Of a stretch of DNA of 64,000 nucleotides, positions 24,600 to 35,167 are shown in pieces; position 1 is the first letter of the stretch; each line of letters starts with the position of its first letter. A program made the translations under genes and the position numbers. The notes under the pieces are model-generated. The model was not told the DNA's origin. It did no database searches and was given only the letters and a program-made list of their open reading frames with translations. This DNA comes from CAZAYP01 sp964489425 [NCBI: uncultured Verrucomicrobiota bacterium] (GTDB taxonomy: Bacteria; Verrucomicrobiota; Kiritimatiellia; RZYC01): the NCBI GenBank assembly GCA_964489425.1, contig CAZAYP010000003.1, forward strand, positions 100,257 to 164,256. The letters run 5' to 3'.

Positions 24600-25820
24600 A
24601 TGCGGCACCTTCACTGGCACAGCGTGGGCGGCGCCAGCGGCGACATGATCCTGGCGGCGCTGCTGGATCTTGGCGTGCCCGGCGACTGGCTGCAAGCCCG
24701 GTTGCACGCCCTGGACCTGCCGCCATTTGAGCTTACGGCGCGCCCGGTGGAAACCCATGGCCTGCGGGGATGCCAGGTCCGGGTTGCGGTCCCCGCCGCC
24801 ACGGACGACGCCCACGACCACCGCGCCTACCGCGATATCCGCGCCTGGATCGCGGCGCAGCCGCTGCCGGCGCGCGCCCAATCCCTGGCCCAGGCCGTGT
24901 TCCAAGCCCTGGCCGAAGCCGAGGGCGCGGTGCATGGCCGGCCGGCGGACGACGTGGAGTTCCACGAAGTCGGCGCCGTGGACTCGCTCGTGGATGTGGT
25001 GGGCGCGTGCCTGGCCCTGGACCACCTCGGCGTCGATGGCGTGCGCGTTGGCCCCCTGCCGCTGGGCTGCGGCACGGTAACCTGCGCGCATGGCGTGTAC
25101 CCCGTACCGGCGCCGGCCACCGCGCTGCTGCTGCGCGGGTTGCCCGTCCAGGACGTCAACGTGCCCCGCGAGATGGTCACCCCCACCGGCGCAGCCCTGC
25201 TGGCCGTATGGCAGCGGGAGCTGCCGGCGCCGGGGCCCGGTGCGATCCTGCAGATCGAGCGGACCGGCCACGGCATGGGCCACGCCGACCTGGGCGACCG
25301 GCCCAACCTGCTGCGCGCCGTGCTGCTGCGGGACGCGCCTGCACCGGGCGGGGCCGGCATGGAAGACTGCCTGGTGTTGGAATGCAATCTCGACAACACC
25401 AACCCCGAGCTGATCGGCGCGCTGGCCCAGCGCCTGCTGGAACAGGGCGCGCTGGACGTCTTTACCACGGCCATCCAGATGAAGAAGCAACGGCCCGGCA
25501 CCCTGCTGAGCGTGCTGTGCCGCCCCGCGGACAGCCCGCAGGTCCAGGACCTCATCTTCCGCGAAAGCGCCACCCTCGGCATCCGCGAGCAACCCGCGCG
25601 GCGCACGGTCCTGCCGCGCGCCTGGCAGACCGTGGCCACGGCCTTCGGCCCGGTGCGCGTCAAGACCGGCTTCTGGCAGGGCGCGGCCATCACCCGCCGG
25701 CCGGAGATGGACGACTGCGCCGCGCAGGCCCGCGCGCACGGCGTGGCGGTGCGCGTGGTCTACGAGGCGGCGCTGGCCGCGGCCGCGGCGCTGCCCGCAC
25801 CACCGCCCCCGGAGCCCTAA
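24600..25820 (+). CDS. larC: nickel insertion protein LarC (nickel-pincer cofactor)
   Basis: A 406-residue protein of the LarC/TIGR00299 family: N-terminal H-S-V-G-G-A-S-G-D-M-I-L-A-A-L-L-D-L-G, F-H-E-V-G-A-V-D-S-L-V-D-V-V-G, P-T-G-A-A-L-L and, in the C-terminal half, E-C-N-L-D-N-T-N-P-E-L and M-K-K-Q-R-P-G-T. LarC inserts Ni into the pyridinium-type cofactor of lactate racemase-like enzymes. Here LarC1 and LarC2 are one uninterrupted frame, without the programmed frameshift of Lactobacillus. No larA, larB or larE is nearby. Confidence 0.93.
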   Translation: MRHLHWHSVGGASGDMILAALLDLGVPGDWLQARLHALDLPPFELTARPVETHGLRGCQVRVAVPAATDDAHDHRAYRDIRAWIAAQPLPARAQSLAQAVFQALAEAEGAVHGRPADDVEFHEVGAVDSLVDVVGACLALDHLGVDGVRVGPLPLGCGTVTCAHGVYPVPAPATALLLRGLPVQDVNVPREMVTPTGAALLAVWQRELPAPGPGAILQIERTGHGMGHADLGDRPNLLRAVLLRDAPAPGGAGMEDCLVLECNLDNTNPELIGALAQRLLEQGALDVFTTAIQMKKQRPGTLLSVLCRPADSPQVQDLIFRESATLGIREQPARRTVLPRAWQTVATAFGPVRVKTGFWQGAAITRRPEMDDCAAQARAHGVAVRVVYEAALAAAAALPAPPPPEP

Positions 25821-25822
25821 GC

Positions 25823-26665
25823 ATGCCCCTGGAAATATGCGTGTTGGCCAGCGGCAGCTCGGGCAACTGCACCTACGTGGGCGACAGCCACACCGCCGTG
25901 CTGATCGACGCCGGCCTCAGCGGCAAGGAAACGGCGCGCCGCCTGGGGGAAATCGGGGTGACCATGGACCGCATCCAGGCTGTCTGCCTGACCCACGAGC
26001 ACGGCGACCATATCGCCGGCATCAGCGTCCTGCACCGCCGGCACGGCATCCCCATCTACGCCAACTCCGGCACCCTGGAATACCTGCGCCGGGACGCGGC
26101 GCTGGCCGCCCTGCCCTGGAAAATCTTCACCACCGGCAGCCCGTTTGCCATTGGCACGCTGACCCTCGACCCGTTCAGCGTGTCGCACGACGCGTACGAG
26201 CCCGTGGGGTTCGTGGTGTCCAGCGGGCCGGCCCGGGCGGGGATCGCCACCGACGTCGGCATGGTGACCACCCTGGTCCGCGAGCGGCTGCGCGGCTGCC
26301 ACGCGCTGGTGATCGAGGCCAACCACGACTTGCGCATGCTGGACAGCGCCGCGCGGCCCTGGTCCCTGAAACAGCGCATCCGTGGCCGGCAGGGGCACCT
26401 GTCCAACGAGCAGACCGCGGAGTTCCTCGCGGAGATCGCCGGCGCGGGGCTGGAACAGGTGTTTCTGGCCCATCTGAGCTCGGAGTGCAACGATCCCGGG
26501 TGCGCCGCGCACGTGGTGGCCCGCGCCCTGGCCGCGGCCAACCACGCCCACGTTCAGGTGCAGTGCGCCGCGCCCGACCGGATCAGCGCCCGCTGGATCC
26601 ATGGCGCCGCGGCACACGTCCGGGCCGCCGGTTCACCACCACCCAGCCAGAGGTCAACCCCATGA
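25823..26665 (+). CDS. YycJ/WalJ-type MBL-fold hydrolase
   Basis: A 280-residue metallo-beta-lactamase-fold protein beginning E-I-C-V-L-A-S-G-S-S-G-N-C-T-Y-V, with the metal motif L-T-H-E-H-G-D-H, then H-D-A, a T-D-V-G-M, and L-A-H-L-S-S-E-C-N. This pattern is that of YycJ (WalJ/VicX), a predicted exonuclease linked to DNA replication or cell-wall control. The ATG lies 2 nt after larC, and the stop overlaps the helicase start (ATGA). The C-terminal ~20 residues are outside the family core. Confidence 0.88.
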   Translation: MPLEICVLASGSSGNCTYVGDSHTAVLIDAGLSGKETARRLGEIGVTMDRIQAVCLTHEHGDHIAGISVLHRRHGIPIYANSGTLEYLRRDAALAALPWKIFTTGSPFAIGTLTLDPFSVSHDAYEPVGFVVSSGPARAGIATDVGMVTTLVRERLRGCHALVIEANHDLRMLDSAARPWSLKQRIRGRQGHLSNEQTAEFLAEIAGAGLEQVFLAHLSSECNDPGCAAHVVARALAAANHAHVQVQCAAPDRISARWIHGAAAHVRAAGSPPPSQRSTP

Positions 26666-29600
26666 AATCACATCCCCCAAAACTTGAAGTGCTGCCGCCC
26701 AGCCCGGAGCAGAAGCTCCGCGAATATTGGAGTGCAATGGTACCGCAGGTGCGCGAACGTGGACACGCCTACTATGTCGGGGGCCGGGTTACAGCCATTT
26801 CGCGTTTGTCCGGGATGGAGAACAACTTCTTGATCGAAGTGCGCGGATCGCATGTCTACCAGGTCGACCTGGGTACGGATGAGTACGGCTGGGACGCGGG
26901 CTGCACCTGCCCGGTGGGCTTTGACTGCAAGCATATCTGCGCCGCGGTCGAGGCCGTTTTGGACCATCCCGAATGGCTGGGCGGGACCGTCACGGCCGAG
27001 CCGCCGCAAAGCTCGCTCGAGCAAACCCTGGCCGAGCGCCACGGGCGCAAGCTGAAGCGCGAGGAACGTCAGCAGATCCAACAGTTGCTGCATGTACACG
27101 CCCAGTACCAACGGAGCGGGTATTTCTCTGTCTACGAACTGATGCGCGGCGACAACCGCTACGCCAACCCGCATATGCCGCACGATTTTGTCCATCCGCC
27201 CAAAGATGCCGGGGTGGTGGATTTCTGGAACTGTTTGGCCTACCAGTTTCGCAAGACGCGCTACCCGATGCCGGATTTCATGCTACCGCTGGAAGACCCG
27301 GCGCGGGCCGAACAGCTGCTGGCCACGGAACGCCGCCGCCTGGTCATCCAGGCATGGCAGCAGGCGATCGCGCACTCGGCCGGCGAGCATACCAGCCCAG
27401 AACAAGCCGCCGCGAGCGGCTTTGATTTCCGGCTGCGCTGGACCAAGGAGGGCATGACCCATGAAGTCAAGATGCCCGGCCAGGCCGAGTTCAAGCTGCT
27501 GAAGCCCACGCCGCTTAAATCGATCATGCAGGACTATGAAAACGGGCGCGTCTGGCCCGTCCCCGAGGCGACCGGCGTCTTCCTGGCCGCCCGCCAACGG
27601 TGGGCCTATGGCCGCCACTTCCAGGCCGAGGCCGGCACGGTTTCTTTTGCGCAGACCTTGCGGTTCTTGGCGCTGACACCCGCGGGCCGCGAACGGATGG
27701 TCAATGGCGCGGGCCAGCCGTTCGCCTGGGCGGAAGCGCCCCTGCGCTGGAAACTGACCGAAGCGGCCCATCCCGAAGGCGATCACGTCCTGGAGCTGAC
27801 AACGCCGGACGGCGCGACCGTCAAAGATCTGTGGACCGTGCTGCCCAGCAAGCCGCCGCTCTATATCACCTCCACCACCATGTACCCGGGGCCGATGCCC
27901 CTGGGCCCGGTCAAGGTACGGCACGATCATCACCATTATTATGACGGGGCGGATGAACTGAAGGTGGCACCCGCCGCGCGCATCGAGATCCCGGGGCCGG
28001 CCGTCGATAGCGCCGCCGGCGCCCAGTTCCTCAACCAACTGGGCGTGGGGTTGCCCAGGCAACTCGAAAGCCGGATCGAAAAGGTGCCGCTTAAACTGAC
28101 GGTCAAGGCCCAGCATGACCGCTCTTTTGGCATGGGTCACGATTGCGTCTTCTTTGACATCCGCGCGCGGGATAACCGCGACCGGACCTGGCTCGCATGG
28201 GGCCAGGGCGGATGGTATCAGGCCCATGATGCGGCCGCGGCCAAGGCCGCCAAGAGCCAGCGCATCCCGGTCCTGGACCGATCGCGCCTGGCGGATCCCG
28301 CCACGGTGTTGTTACCCTTGGACTTGAAGTGGAATACCTACGTCGAACGCTGGTACCTGCGGGTAACGCGCAAGTTCCCCGAACGCCTCAACGACTGGTT
28401 GACGAACCTGCCCCCGGATGTCGACGTGGTGCTGGACAAGGAACTGGCCCCGTTCCGCGCCCCGGCCGTGGCCGCGTCCGTCCGCCTCGACTGCCAGGCC
28501 GTGGAAGGGATCGACTGGTTTGACCTGCGCGTGGTGGTCAATGTCACGGATACGGAGCTGACGAAGGAGGAAATCAAGGTCCTCCTCGACGCCCATGGCC
28601 AATTTGTCCACTTGGACGGCAAGGGCTGGCGGCGGATGACCCTGGACATCCCGCCGGAAGACGACGCCAAGCTGGCCCGCCTGGGCCTGCGGGCGGATGA
28701 CTTGAGCAGCGAGCCCCAGCGCCTGCACGCGCTGCAACTGGCGGACCCGGCCGCGGAAAAATTCCTCTCGGAACAGCAATGGGCCGCGGTGCGCGAGCGC
28801 GCCAGCCAGATTACCACCGAAGTGGCGCCGCCGGTGCCGGCCGGCATCCGGGCGGAACTGCGCCATTACCAGGTGGCGGGCTACCACTTCCTGGCGTACC
28901 TGGCCGAAAATGCGTTCGGCGGCATCCTGGCCGACGACATGGGGCTGGGCAAGACCCTGCAGGCGTTGACCTGGCTGACCTGGCTGCGCGCGCGGGCCGA
29001 GGCGGCCGGCCCGAGCCTGGTGGTGTGCCCCAAGTCGGTCATGGACACGTGGCAGGCGGAATCCGCACACTTTGCTCCGGATCTCAAGGTCACCGTATGG
29101 CGCGGCACGGAAGCGGAGGCGTTCCGCGCCGAGGCCACGGCCGCCGACCTGATCGTGATCAACTACGCCCAGTTGCGCGCCCTGGCCCCGGCCATCCACG
29201 CCCAGCCATGGCTGGCCGTCATCCTCGACGAAGGCCAGTGCATCAAGAACCCCAACTCACTCACCGCGCGTGCGGCCCGCGACGTCCAGGCGCGCCACCG
29301 GCTGATCCTGACCGGCACGCCCATTGAGAACCGCCTGCTCGACCTGTGGAGCCTGATGAGCTTTGCCATGCCAGGCATCCTGGGCCCCAGGAACCGGTTT
29401 GCAGGGCATTACGACAAGGCCGGCGACCCTCTCGCGCGCCAGCGGCTGGCGGCGCGCGTGCGGCCGTTCCTGCTGCGCCGCACCAAGGACCAGGTCGCCC
29501 CCGAGCTGCCGCCGCGCACCGAGGAGGACCTGGTGTGCGAGATGACCCCAACCCAGAACCTGCTGTACCGCGCCGAACTCAAGCACGCCCAGCAGATGCT

Positions 29601-30249
29601 GCTGGGCGTCCAGAGTCAGCGCGAACTCGACAAGGCGCGGTTCAACTTCCTGACCTCGCTGCTGCGCCTGCGCCAGATCTGCTGCCACCCGGCGCTGGTC
29701 AAGGAAGGCGAAAAAGACAGCGCCAAGCTGGACGCGCTGCAGGAATTGCTGGAACCCCTGATGGAAGAAGGCCACAAGGTGCTGGTGTTCAGCCAGTTTG
29801 TGACCCTGATCCGCCTGCTGGAACGAATGATGAAACAGAACGAATGGAACTATTTCACCCTCACCGGCGAGACCGAGAACCGCGGGCCGCTGGTCGCGTC
29901 GTTCCAGGCCCACCCGGGTGCAGCCGTGTTCCTGATCAGTCTCAAGGCCGGCGGCTTCGGCTTGAACCTGACCGCCGCCAGCTACGTGGTGATCTGCGAT
30001 CCCTGGTGGAACCCGGCCGTGGAAAACCAGGCCATTGACCGCACCCATCGCATCGGGCAGGCGCGCCACGTGATGGCCTACCGCCTGCTGATGAAAAACA
30101 CCATCGAGGAAAAAATCCGCCAGCTGCAAAAGACCAAGAGCGCGCTCGCCCAGGACGTCCTGGGCGAGGAGCAGTTTGCCCAGGCGCTGACCCTCGATGA
30201 TTTCCGGTTCCTGCTGGCGGACGAGCCCGAACCCGCGGGCCCGACCTGA
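26662..30249 (+). CDS. SWIM zinc finger and SNF2 family helicase
   Basis: A 1195-residue protein. Residues about 60-100 are a SWIM finger (C-T-C-P-V-G-F-D-C-K-H-I-C). A long middle region with a Swi2-type insert follows. The C-terminal half holds the SNF2 ATPase: Walker A I-L-A-D-D-M-G-L-G-K-T, the DEAH-like D-E-G-Q-C-I-K-N (DEGQ), T-G-T-P-I-E-N-R, and the helicase-C motifs Q-A-I-D-R-T-H-R-I-G-Q. This is the HepA-like group common in bacteria, thought to move DNA-protein or RNA-polymerase complexes. The start overlaps the previous stop. Confidence 0.92.
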   Translation: MKSHPPKLEVLPPSPEQKLREYWSAMVPQVRERGHAYYVGGRVTAISRLSGMENNFLIEVRGSHVYQVDLGTDEYGWDAGCTCPVGFDCKHICAAVEAVLDHPEWLGGTVTAEPPQSSLEQTLAERHGRKLKREERQQIQQLLHVHAQYQRSGYFSVYELMRGDNRYANPHMPHDFVHPPKDAGVVDFWNCLAYQFRKTRYPMPDFMLPLEDPARAEQLLATERRRLVIQAWQQAIAHSAGEHTSPEQAAASGFDFRLRWTKEGMTHEVKMPGQAEFKLLKPTPLKSIMQDYENGRVWPVPEATGVFLAARQRWAYGRHFQAEAGTVSFAQTLRFLALTPAGRERMVNGAGQPFAWAEAPLRWKLTEAAHPEGDHVLELTTPDGATVKDLWTVLPSKPPLYITSTTMYPGPMPLGPVKVRHDHHHYYDGADELKVAPAARIEIPGPAVDSAAGAQFLNQLGVGLPRQLESRIEKVPLKLTVKAQHDRSFGMGHDCVFFDIRARDNRDRTWLAWGQGGWYQAHDAAAAKAAKSQRIPVLDRSRLADPATVLLPLDLKWNTYVERWYLRVTRKFPERLNDWLTNLPPDVDVVLDKELAPFRAPAVAASVRLDCQAVEGIDWFDLRVVVNVTDTELTKEEIKVLLDAHGQFVHLDGKGWRRMTLDIPPEDDAKLARLGLRADDLSSEPQRLHALQLADPAAEKFLSEQQWAAVRERASQITTEVAPPVPAGIRAELRHYQVAGYHFLAYLAENAFGGILADDMGLGKTLQALTWLTWLRARAEAAGPSLVVCPKSVMDTWQAESAHFAPDLKVTVWRGTEAEAFRAEATAADLIVINYAQLRALAPAIHAQPWLAVILDEGQCIKNPNSLTARAARDVQARHRLILTGTPIENRLLDLWSLMSFAMPGILGPRNRFAGHYDKAGDPLARQRLAARVRPFLLRRTKDQVAPELPPRTEEDLVCEMTPTQNLLYRAELKHAQQMLLGVQSQRELDKARFNFLTSLLRLRQICCHPALVKEGEKDSAKLDALQELLEPLMEEGHKVLVFSQFVTLIRLLERMMKQNEWNYFTLTGETENRGPLVASFQAHPGAAVFLISLKAGGFGLNLTAASYVVICDPWWNPAVENQAIDRTHRIGQARHVMAYRLLMKNTIEEKIRQLQKTKSALAQDVLGEEQFAQALTLDDFRFLLADEPEPAGPT

Positions 30250-30274
30250 GCCGGAAGCGCGCCGCCGCGCCGGC

Positions 30275-30303
30275 TTGCCAAAACCGTCCGCCGGGGGTAG
30301 TCT
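30275..30303 (+). promoter_or_regulatory. secA promoter
   Basis: TTGCCA (30275-30280) is 17 nt from TAGTCT (30298-30303), about 41 nt before the secA ATG. The -35 is identical to that of the peptide gene at 474 and overlaps a GC-rich inverted repeat (AGCCGG at 30249 / CCGGCT at 30270) that may end the helicase transcript. Confidence 0.45.
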
Positions 30304-30344
30304 GGATGCCGATTGTGTTTTCTTATCCATGGTAGGGAACTGAT

Positions 30345-33300
30345 ATGCAATGGCTCTTGAAAAAATTTCTAGGCACGAAAAACGAGCGCGACCTTAAGCG
30401 CCTGCGGCCCCTGGTGGCGCGCATCAACGCGCTGGAGACCGAATACCAGCAGCTTTCCGAGGAGGCGCTCAAGGCCAAGACCGCGGAGTTCAAGGCGCGG
30501 GTCGCCAAGGGCGAAACCGTGGACGACCTGCTGTGCGAGGCGTTTGCCGTGGTCAAAAATGCCTGCCGCCGCCTGGTGGGCCACGAGATCGATGTGTGCG
30601 GCCTCAAGTTCAACTGGGACATGGTGCCCTTCGACTGCCAGTTGATCGGCGGCATGGTGCTGCACCAGGGCAAGATTGCGGAGATGCAGACCGGCGAGGG
30701 CAAAACCCTGGTCGCCACCCTGCCGGTCTACCTCAACGCCCTCACCGGCAACAACGTCCACGTGGTGACGGTCAACGACTACCTCGCCCGGCGCGACGCC
30801 GCCTGGATGGGCGCGGTGTACACCTATCTCGGCCTGACCGTGGGCTGCATCCAGAACTCGATGAACCCGGGCCAACGCCGCCAGGAATACGCCAAGGACA
30901 TCACCTACGGCACCAACAGCGAGTTCGGGTTCGATTACCTGCGCGACATGGGCATGGCCATGCGGCCCGAGGAGATGGTGCAGCGCGGCTATTTCTATGC
31001 CATCATCGACGAAATCGACAGCATCCTGATCGACGAGGCGCGCACGCCGCTGATCATCTCCGGCCCGGCGCCCTACTCCTCGCACCAGTACGCGGAGCTC
31101 AAGCCCGGGGTCGAGCGCCTGATCAAGCGCCAGCGCGACACGTGCAACAAGGTGATGCAGGAGGCCAAGGACCTGCTGGACAAGAACGAGATCGAGGAAG
31201 CCCAGCGCCTCCTGTACCAAGTGCACCAGGGCATGCCCAAGAACAAGCAGTTCCTGCACCTGATGGAAGAGCCGGCCGTCCGCAAGCTCTTCGAGAAAAT
31301 CTCCGACGGCATGCTGACCGAGATGCGCAAAGAAGAGGCCCGCGCCTTGCGCGAAGAGCTGTTCTTCACCATCGACGAAAAAGGGCACGACGCCAACCTG
31401 ACCGAGAAGGGGTGCGAGGCGTTGAGCCCCAATGACCCCAACGCCTATGTCCTGCCCGACCTCGTCACCGCCCTGGCGGTCCTCGACGGGGACACGCAGC
31501 TGACCGAAGAGGACAAGTTCAAGCAGCGCCAGAAGCTGCAGGACGAGCACTCGGTGAAGAGCGAACGCATCCACAACGTGGACCAGTTGATCCGCGCGTA
31601 CTCCATCTACGAGAAGGATGTCGAATACGTTGTCCAGGACAACCAGGTGATCATCGTGGATGAGTTCACCGGCCGCCTCATGCCCGGCCGCCGCTGGAGC
31701 GATGGGCTGCACCAGGCGGTCGAAGCCAAGGAAGGCGTGACCATCGAGCGCGAGACCCAGACCCTGGCCACGATCACCATCCAGAACTACTTCCGCATGT
31801 ACGACAAGCTCGCCGGCATGACCGGCACCGCCGAAACCGAGGCCGATGAGTTTCACCAGATCTATGGCCTGGAAGTCATGGTCATCCCCACCAACCGGCC
31901 GGTGCGGCGGATTGACTTCAACGACCAGATCTACAAGACCCAGCGCGAAAAATACAGCGCCTTGATGAAGGACATCACGGACTGCGTTGAGCGCAAGCAG
32001 CCGGTGCTGGTGGGCACGGTATCGGTGGAAACCTCGGAGCTGATCAGCCGCATGCTGCGGCGCATCAACATCATCCACAACGTGCTCAACGCCAAGAACC
32101 ACGAGCGCGAGGCCGAGATCGTCATGCGCGCGGGCCAGCCGGGCGCGGTGACCATCGCCACCAACATGGCCGGACGCGGCACGGACATCAAGCTGGGCGA
32201 AGGCGTCGTGTACCTGCCCCGCGACGTGATCCAGTCCCGGACACCGCTGGACGCCAAGTACGAATCCGCCACCCTGCGCAAGCTGCTCAGCGAGAAACCC
32301 TGCGGCTTGCACGTCATCGGCACGGAGCGCCACGAGTCCCGCCGCATCGACCGCCAGCTGCGCGGCCGCTGCGCCCGCCAGGGCGATCCCGGGTCCTCCT
32401 GTTTCTACGTGTCGCTCGAGGACGATCTCATGCGCCTGTTCGGGTCCGAGCGCGTTGCCGGCATCATGAGCCGGCTGGGCCTGCAGGAAGGCGAAGTGCT
32501 GGAACACCGCTGGCTCAACCGCTCGATCGAGACCGCCCAGCGCCGCGTGGAGCAGCAGAACTTCTCCATCCGCAAGCGGACCCTGGAATACGACGACGTG
32601 ATGAACAAGCAGCGCGAAGTCATCTACGGGTTCCGCAGCGAAGTCGTCGCCGCCGCCGACCCCCGCGGGCACCTGTACGCGGTGGTGGACGACGTGGTCA
32701 CCGAGCGCGCCGAGGCGGCCGTGGACCCGGAAGACCCGGCGGCCCTGCCGGCGTTCGTAGAGTGGGCCAATTCCACCTTTCCGTTGGGCCTCAAAATCGA
32801 AAGCCTGGTCGAATGCCGCGAGGACGCCGTCAAGCTGGCGGAAGTCGTGGTGGCGCGGATCAAGCAGGCTTACGAGCTGAAAACCAAGTTCGAGCGCCAG
32901 GCCGCCGTGCCGTTCATGGAGCGGTTCCTGATGCTGCAAGCCATTGACTCGCACTGGCAGGACTACCTGCGCAGCATGGACACCTTGCGCCAGGGCGTGG
33001 GCCTGCGCGCCTACGGCCAGCGCGACCCGCTGGTGGAGTACAAGCACGAGGCCTTCGACATGTTCGCCAGCCTCATGGAACGGATCAAGGGCGACGTGGT
33101 CACCCGCATGTTCCGCTCGGCCACCTCGGCCGAGTCGATGCGCTCGTTCATGATGTCCCTGCCCCAGATGTACGTGCACAACGAGCCCGGAGCCTTTGCC
33201 GGCCGCCGGCCCCCCACCGGCCATGACCCGGTGGCGGCGGGCGAGCGGTCCGCGCCCGGGGCCGAGGCGGCCATGCAAGCCGCCCTGCACAGCAAGCCCG

Positions 33301-33395
33301 TGCCGGTCAAGCGCGACGTGCCCAAGGTCGGCCGCAACGACGACTGCCCGTGCGGCAGCGGCAAGAAATACAAGAAGTGCTGCGGCGCGACGTGA
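30345..33395 (+). CDS. secA: preprotein translocase ATPase SecA
   Basis: A 1016-residue SecA. Walker [19 protein letters not shown], the DEAD-type [16 protein letters not shown], and the [10 protein letters not shown] segment are all present. The C-terminus is a zinc-binding SEC-C tail, [13 protein letters not shown]. It is longer than E. coli SecA (901) because of inserts in the first ATPase/PPXD region (about 240-400). It drives Sec export. Confidence 0.97.
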   Translation: MQWLLKKFLGTKNERDLKRLRPLVARINALETEYQQLSEEALKAKTAEFKARVAKGETVDDLLCEAFAVVKNACRRLVGHEIDVCGLKFNWDMVPFDCQLIGGMVLHQGKIAEMQTGEGKTLVATLPVYLNALTGNNVHVVTVNDYLARRDAAWMGAVYTYLGLTVGCIQNSMNPGQRRQEYAKDITYGTNSEFGFDYLRDMGMAMRPEEMVQRGYFYAIIDEIDSILIDEARTPLIISGPAPYSSHQYAELKPGVERLIKRQRDTCNKVMQEAKDLLDKNEIEEAQRLLYQVHQGMPKNKQFLHLMEEPAVRKLFEKISDGMLTEMRKEEARALREELFFTIDEKGHDANLTEKGCEALSPNDPNAYVLPDLVTALAVLDGDTQLTEEDKFKQRQKLQDEHSVKSERIHNVDQLIRAYSIYEKDVEYVVQDNQVIIVDEFTGRLMPGRRWSDGLHQAVEAKEGVTIERETQTLATITIQNYFRMYDKLAGMTGTAETEADEFHQIYGLEVMVIPTNRPVRRIDFNDQIYKTQREKYSALMKDITDCVERKQPVLVGTVSVETSELISRMLRRINIIHNVLNAKNHEREAEIVMRAGQPGAVTIATNMAGRGTDIKLGEGVVYLPRDVIQSRTPLDAKYESATLRKLLSEKPCGLHVIGTERHESRRIDRQLRGRCARQGDPGSSCFYVSLEDDLMRLFGSERVAGIMSRLGLQEGEVLEHRWLNRSIETAQRRVEQQNFSIRKRTLEYDDVMNKQREVIYGFRSEVVAAADPRGHLYAVVDDVVTERAEAAVDPEDPAALPAFVEWANSTFPLGLKIESLVECREDAVKLAEVVVARIKQAYELKTKFERQAAVPFMERFLMLQAIDSHWQDYLRSMDTLRQGVGLRAYGQRDPLVEYKHEAFDMFASLMERIKGDVVTRMFRSATSAESMRSFMMSLPQMYVHNEPGAFAGRRPPTGHDPVAAGERSAPGAEAAMQAALHSKPVPVKRDVPKVGRNDDCPCGSGKKYKKCCGAT

Positions 33396-33408
33396 TCCCC
33401 CCGGGATG

Positions 33409-33426
33409 GCCCGGGCGGCCCCGGGC
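33409..33426 (+). terminator. hairpin after secA
   Basis: A 7-bp stem, GCCCGGG (33409-33415) with CCCGGGC (33420-33426) and a 4-nt loop, lies 14 nt after the secA stop. No U-run follows, so it could be a weak terminator or an mRNA end-stabiliser. Confidence 0.4.
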
Positions 33427-33488
33427 AAGCCAGCCATCCGCCGGGCCAGGAGCGGCAGAAATCGACATCGCGCCCAGGGAGAACCAGC

Positions 33489-34559
33489 ATGCTCTATCTA
33501 TCCGCCGCCGAACGCAAAGAATGGGCTGATTACGGCCGGGAAATCAGCCGCCGGGGGTTGGCGCCCGCGGCTTTTGATGCCGCGGTACGGCCCAACCTGC
33601 GGCCCATGTTCATGTTTTATGCCGGGGCGCTACTGGGCGCCATGGGCCGGACGGACCTGGCGCAGCGCTGGTTCCATGCCGGCGCGGAAATCGAGAGCGA
33701 CCGCCTGTTTTCCAACCTGTTCATGGTCGGGTTCCTGGAGCGCCAGCAGGGGCGGTTCGCCATGCCGGCCGTGGCTTTTGAAGACCCGCGGCCGTTTGTC
33801 CACTTTGCCGGCGTGCCCCTGGTGCGCGCGGCGCGCCAGCAGTTCCTGGGCACCGCCACGGACTCGCTGCCCGTGTTCCGCCAACCGGTCCGCCTGGCGG
33901 ACATCGGCTGCGGCAACGGCGCGCTGGCCGTGCAGTTGCTGCAGCACCTGCAAGCCGCCGGCAAGCTGGACGCCGTGGGCGAGATCCTGCTGGTGGACCC
34001 GTCGCCCGCCATGCTGGATCTCGCCCATGAAACCGTGGCCGCCGCCTTTCCGGAGCAGGTCATCCGCCGGCTGTGCCACCGCATCGAGGACGTGTCCGCG
34101 GCCATCACCGAGCGCTACGACGTGGCGCTGATGTCGCTGGCCTACCACCACATGCCATGGGAGAAAAAGCGGGCGCACTTGCGGCGGTTGCGCGATCGGC
34201 TGGACCACGTGCTGGTGTTCGAGCTGCACGGCGATCACGACACGCCGGAGCGCGGGTCCCCGGAGCTGGCGGTCTCGGTGTACCAATCCTACGGCCGCAT
34301 CATCGACGCGGTGTTCCGCCACGACGCGCCGGTCGCGGTCGCCCAGTCCTGCGTGGACCGGTTCCTGCTGACCGAGGTGATCTCGCTGCTGACCCAGCCG
34401 CGCGGGACGCGCACCGATTACCACATGACCCGCGGCCAATGGCACGCCCTGCTGGCCGAGGCACTGGGGGCCGGGTTTGGCTGCCAATGCGATGCCACGG
34501 CGTACGCCGATGAGCACCTTGACCTGTTTACCCTGCACTATGCCCGGGCGTCCGCGTAA
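33489..34559 (+). CDS. class I SAM-dependent methyltransferase
   Basis: A 356-residue protein. The N-terminal ~130 residues are helical and unassigned. The Rossmann core starts at L-A-D-I-G-C-G-N-G-A-L-A (motif I), with E-I-L-L-V-D-P-S-P-A-M-L (motif II) and D-V-A-L-M-S-L-A-Y-H-H-M (motif IV region). The substrate is unknown. AGGGAGAACC precedes the ATG. Its last 22 nt overlap the convergent nitroreductase gene. Confidence 0.8.
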   Translation: MLYLSAAERKEWADYGREISRRGLAPAAFDAAVRPNLRPMFMFYAGALLGAMGRTDLAQRWFHAGAEIESDRLFSNLFMVGFLERQQGRFAMPAVAFEDPRPFVHFAGVPLVRAARQQFLGTATDSLPVFRQPVRLADIGCGNGALAVQLLQHLQAAGKLDAVGEILLVDPSPAMLDLAHETVAAAFPEQVIRRLCHRIEDVSAAITERYDVALMSLAYHHMPWEKKRAHLRRLRDRLDHVLVFELHGDHDTPERGSPELAVSVYQSYGRIIDAVFRHDAPVAVAQSCVDRFLLTEVISLLTQPRGTRTDYHMTRGQWHALLAEALGAGFGCQCDATAYADEHLDLFTLHYARASA

Positions 34560-35086
34560 ACGCGGATCTCGTCCAGCGCCTTGCGGGTCTTGGGCCGGAT
34601 CGTCTCCTCGGCCGGGTACCCGAGGCTGAACAGCAGCGGAACCCGCGCTGCACGCGGGAGGCGCAGCGCCTTGCGCACCGCCCGTTCGTCGAACCAGCCG
34701 AGCCAGCACACGCCCAGGCCCAGTTCCGCGGCCTGCAAGTCCAGCAGGGTCCCGGCAATGCCGATATCCACCAGGCTGTAGCGCACATCGCGCAGCCACC
34801 CGCCCACGCGCGCCGCGGCGCCGGAGCCCGCGTCGACGACCGCAACGAGCACCGGCGCGGTGACGGCGAACTGGTTCATGCTGTACCTGCCGGCGAACGC
34901 CGATGCGGCCAACAGGCCGCGCCCCGGATCCCGGTCGGCCACGACAAACCGCCACGGCTGGGAGTTGCAGGCCGAGGGCGCCAGGCGGGCGGCATCCAGG
35001 CACTGGTCGATCAAGCCGCGCGGTACCGGGCGATCCGCATAGCGGCGGCAGCTCTGGCGGCGGGCAATCAATTCATGCAGGGTCAT
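34538..35086 (-). CDS. nitroreductase family protein
   Basis: A 182-residue flavin nitroreductase: R-R-Q-S-C-R-R-Y-A-D-R-P-V-P at the start (FMN phosphate contacts), A-A-R-L-A-P-S-A-C-N-S-Q-P-W-R-F, then D-I-G-I-A-G-T-L-L and G-L-G-V-C-W-L-G-W-F. It should reduce nitro or quinone-like compounds with NAD(P)H. Start: ATG at 35086 opens the family's N-terminal helix; a further ATG at 35155 adds a non-family stretch. Confidence 0.9.
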   Translation of the reverse strand: MTLHELIARRQSCRRYADRPVPRGLIDQCLDAARLAPSACNSQPWRFVVADRDPGRGLLAASAFAGRYSMNQFAVTAPVLVAVVDAGSGAAARVGGWLRDVRYSLVDIGIAGTLLDLQAAELGLGVCWLGWFDERAVRKALRLPRAARVPLLFSLGYPAEETIRPKTRKALDEIRVYADARA

Positions 35087-35167
35087 GGGCGGCTCCCGGT
35101 CGGGGTAATTCATCCAGGCTGGGCAAGCCCAGCTTGCGGCTGGTGTTGCGCACATGCGACCGCATGC

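Noticed and set aside
30369-33437. 1022-codon minus-strand frame
   Set aside because: Antisense to secA, whose motifs are complete.
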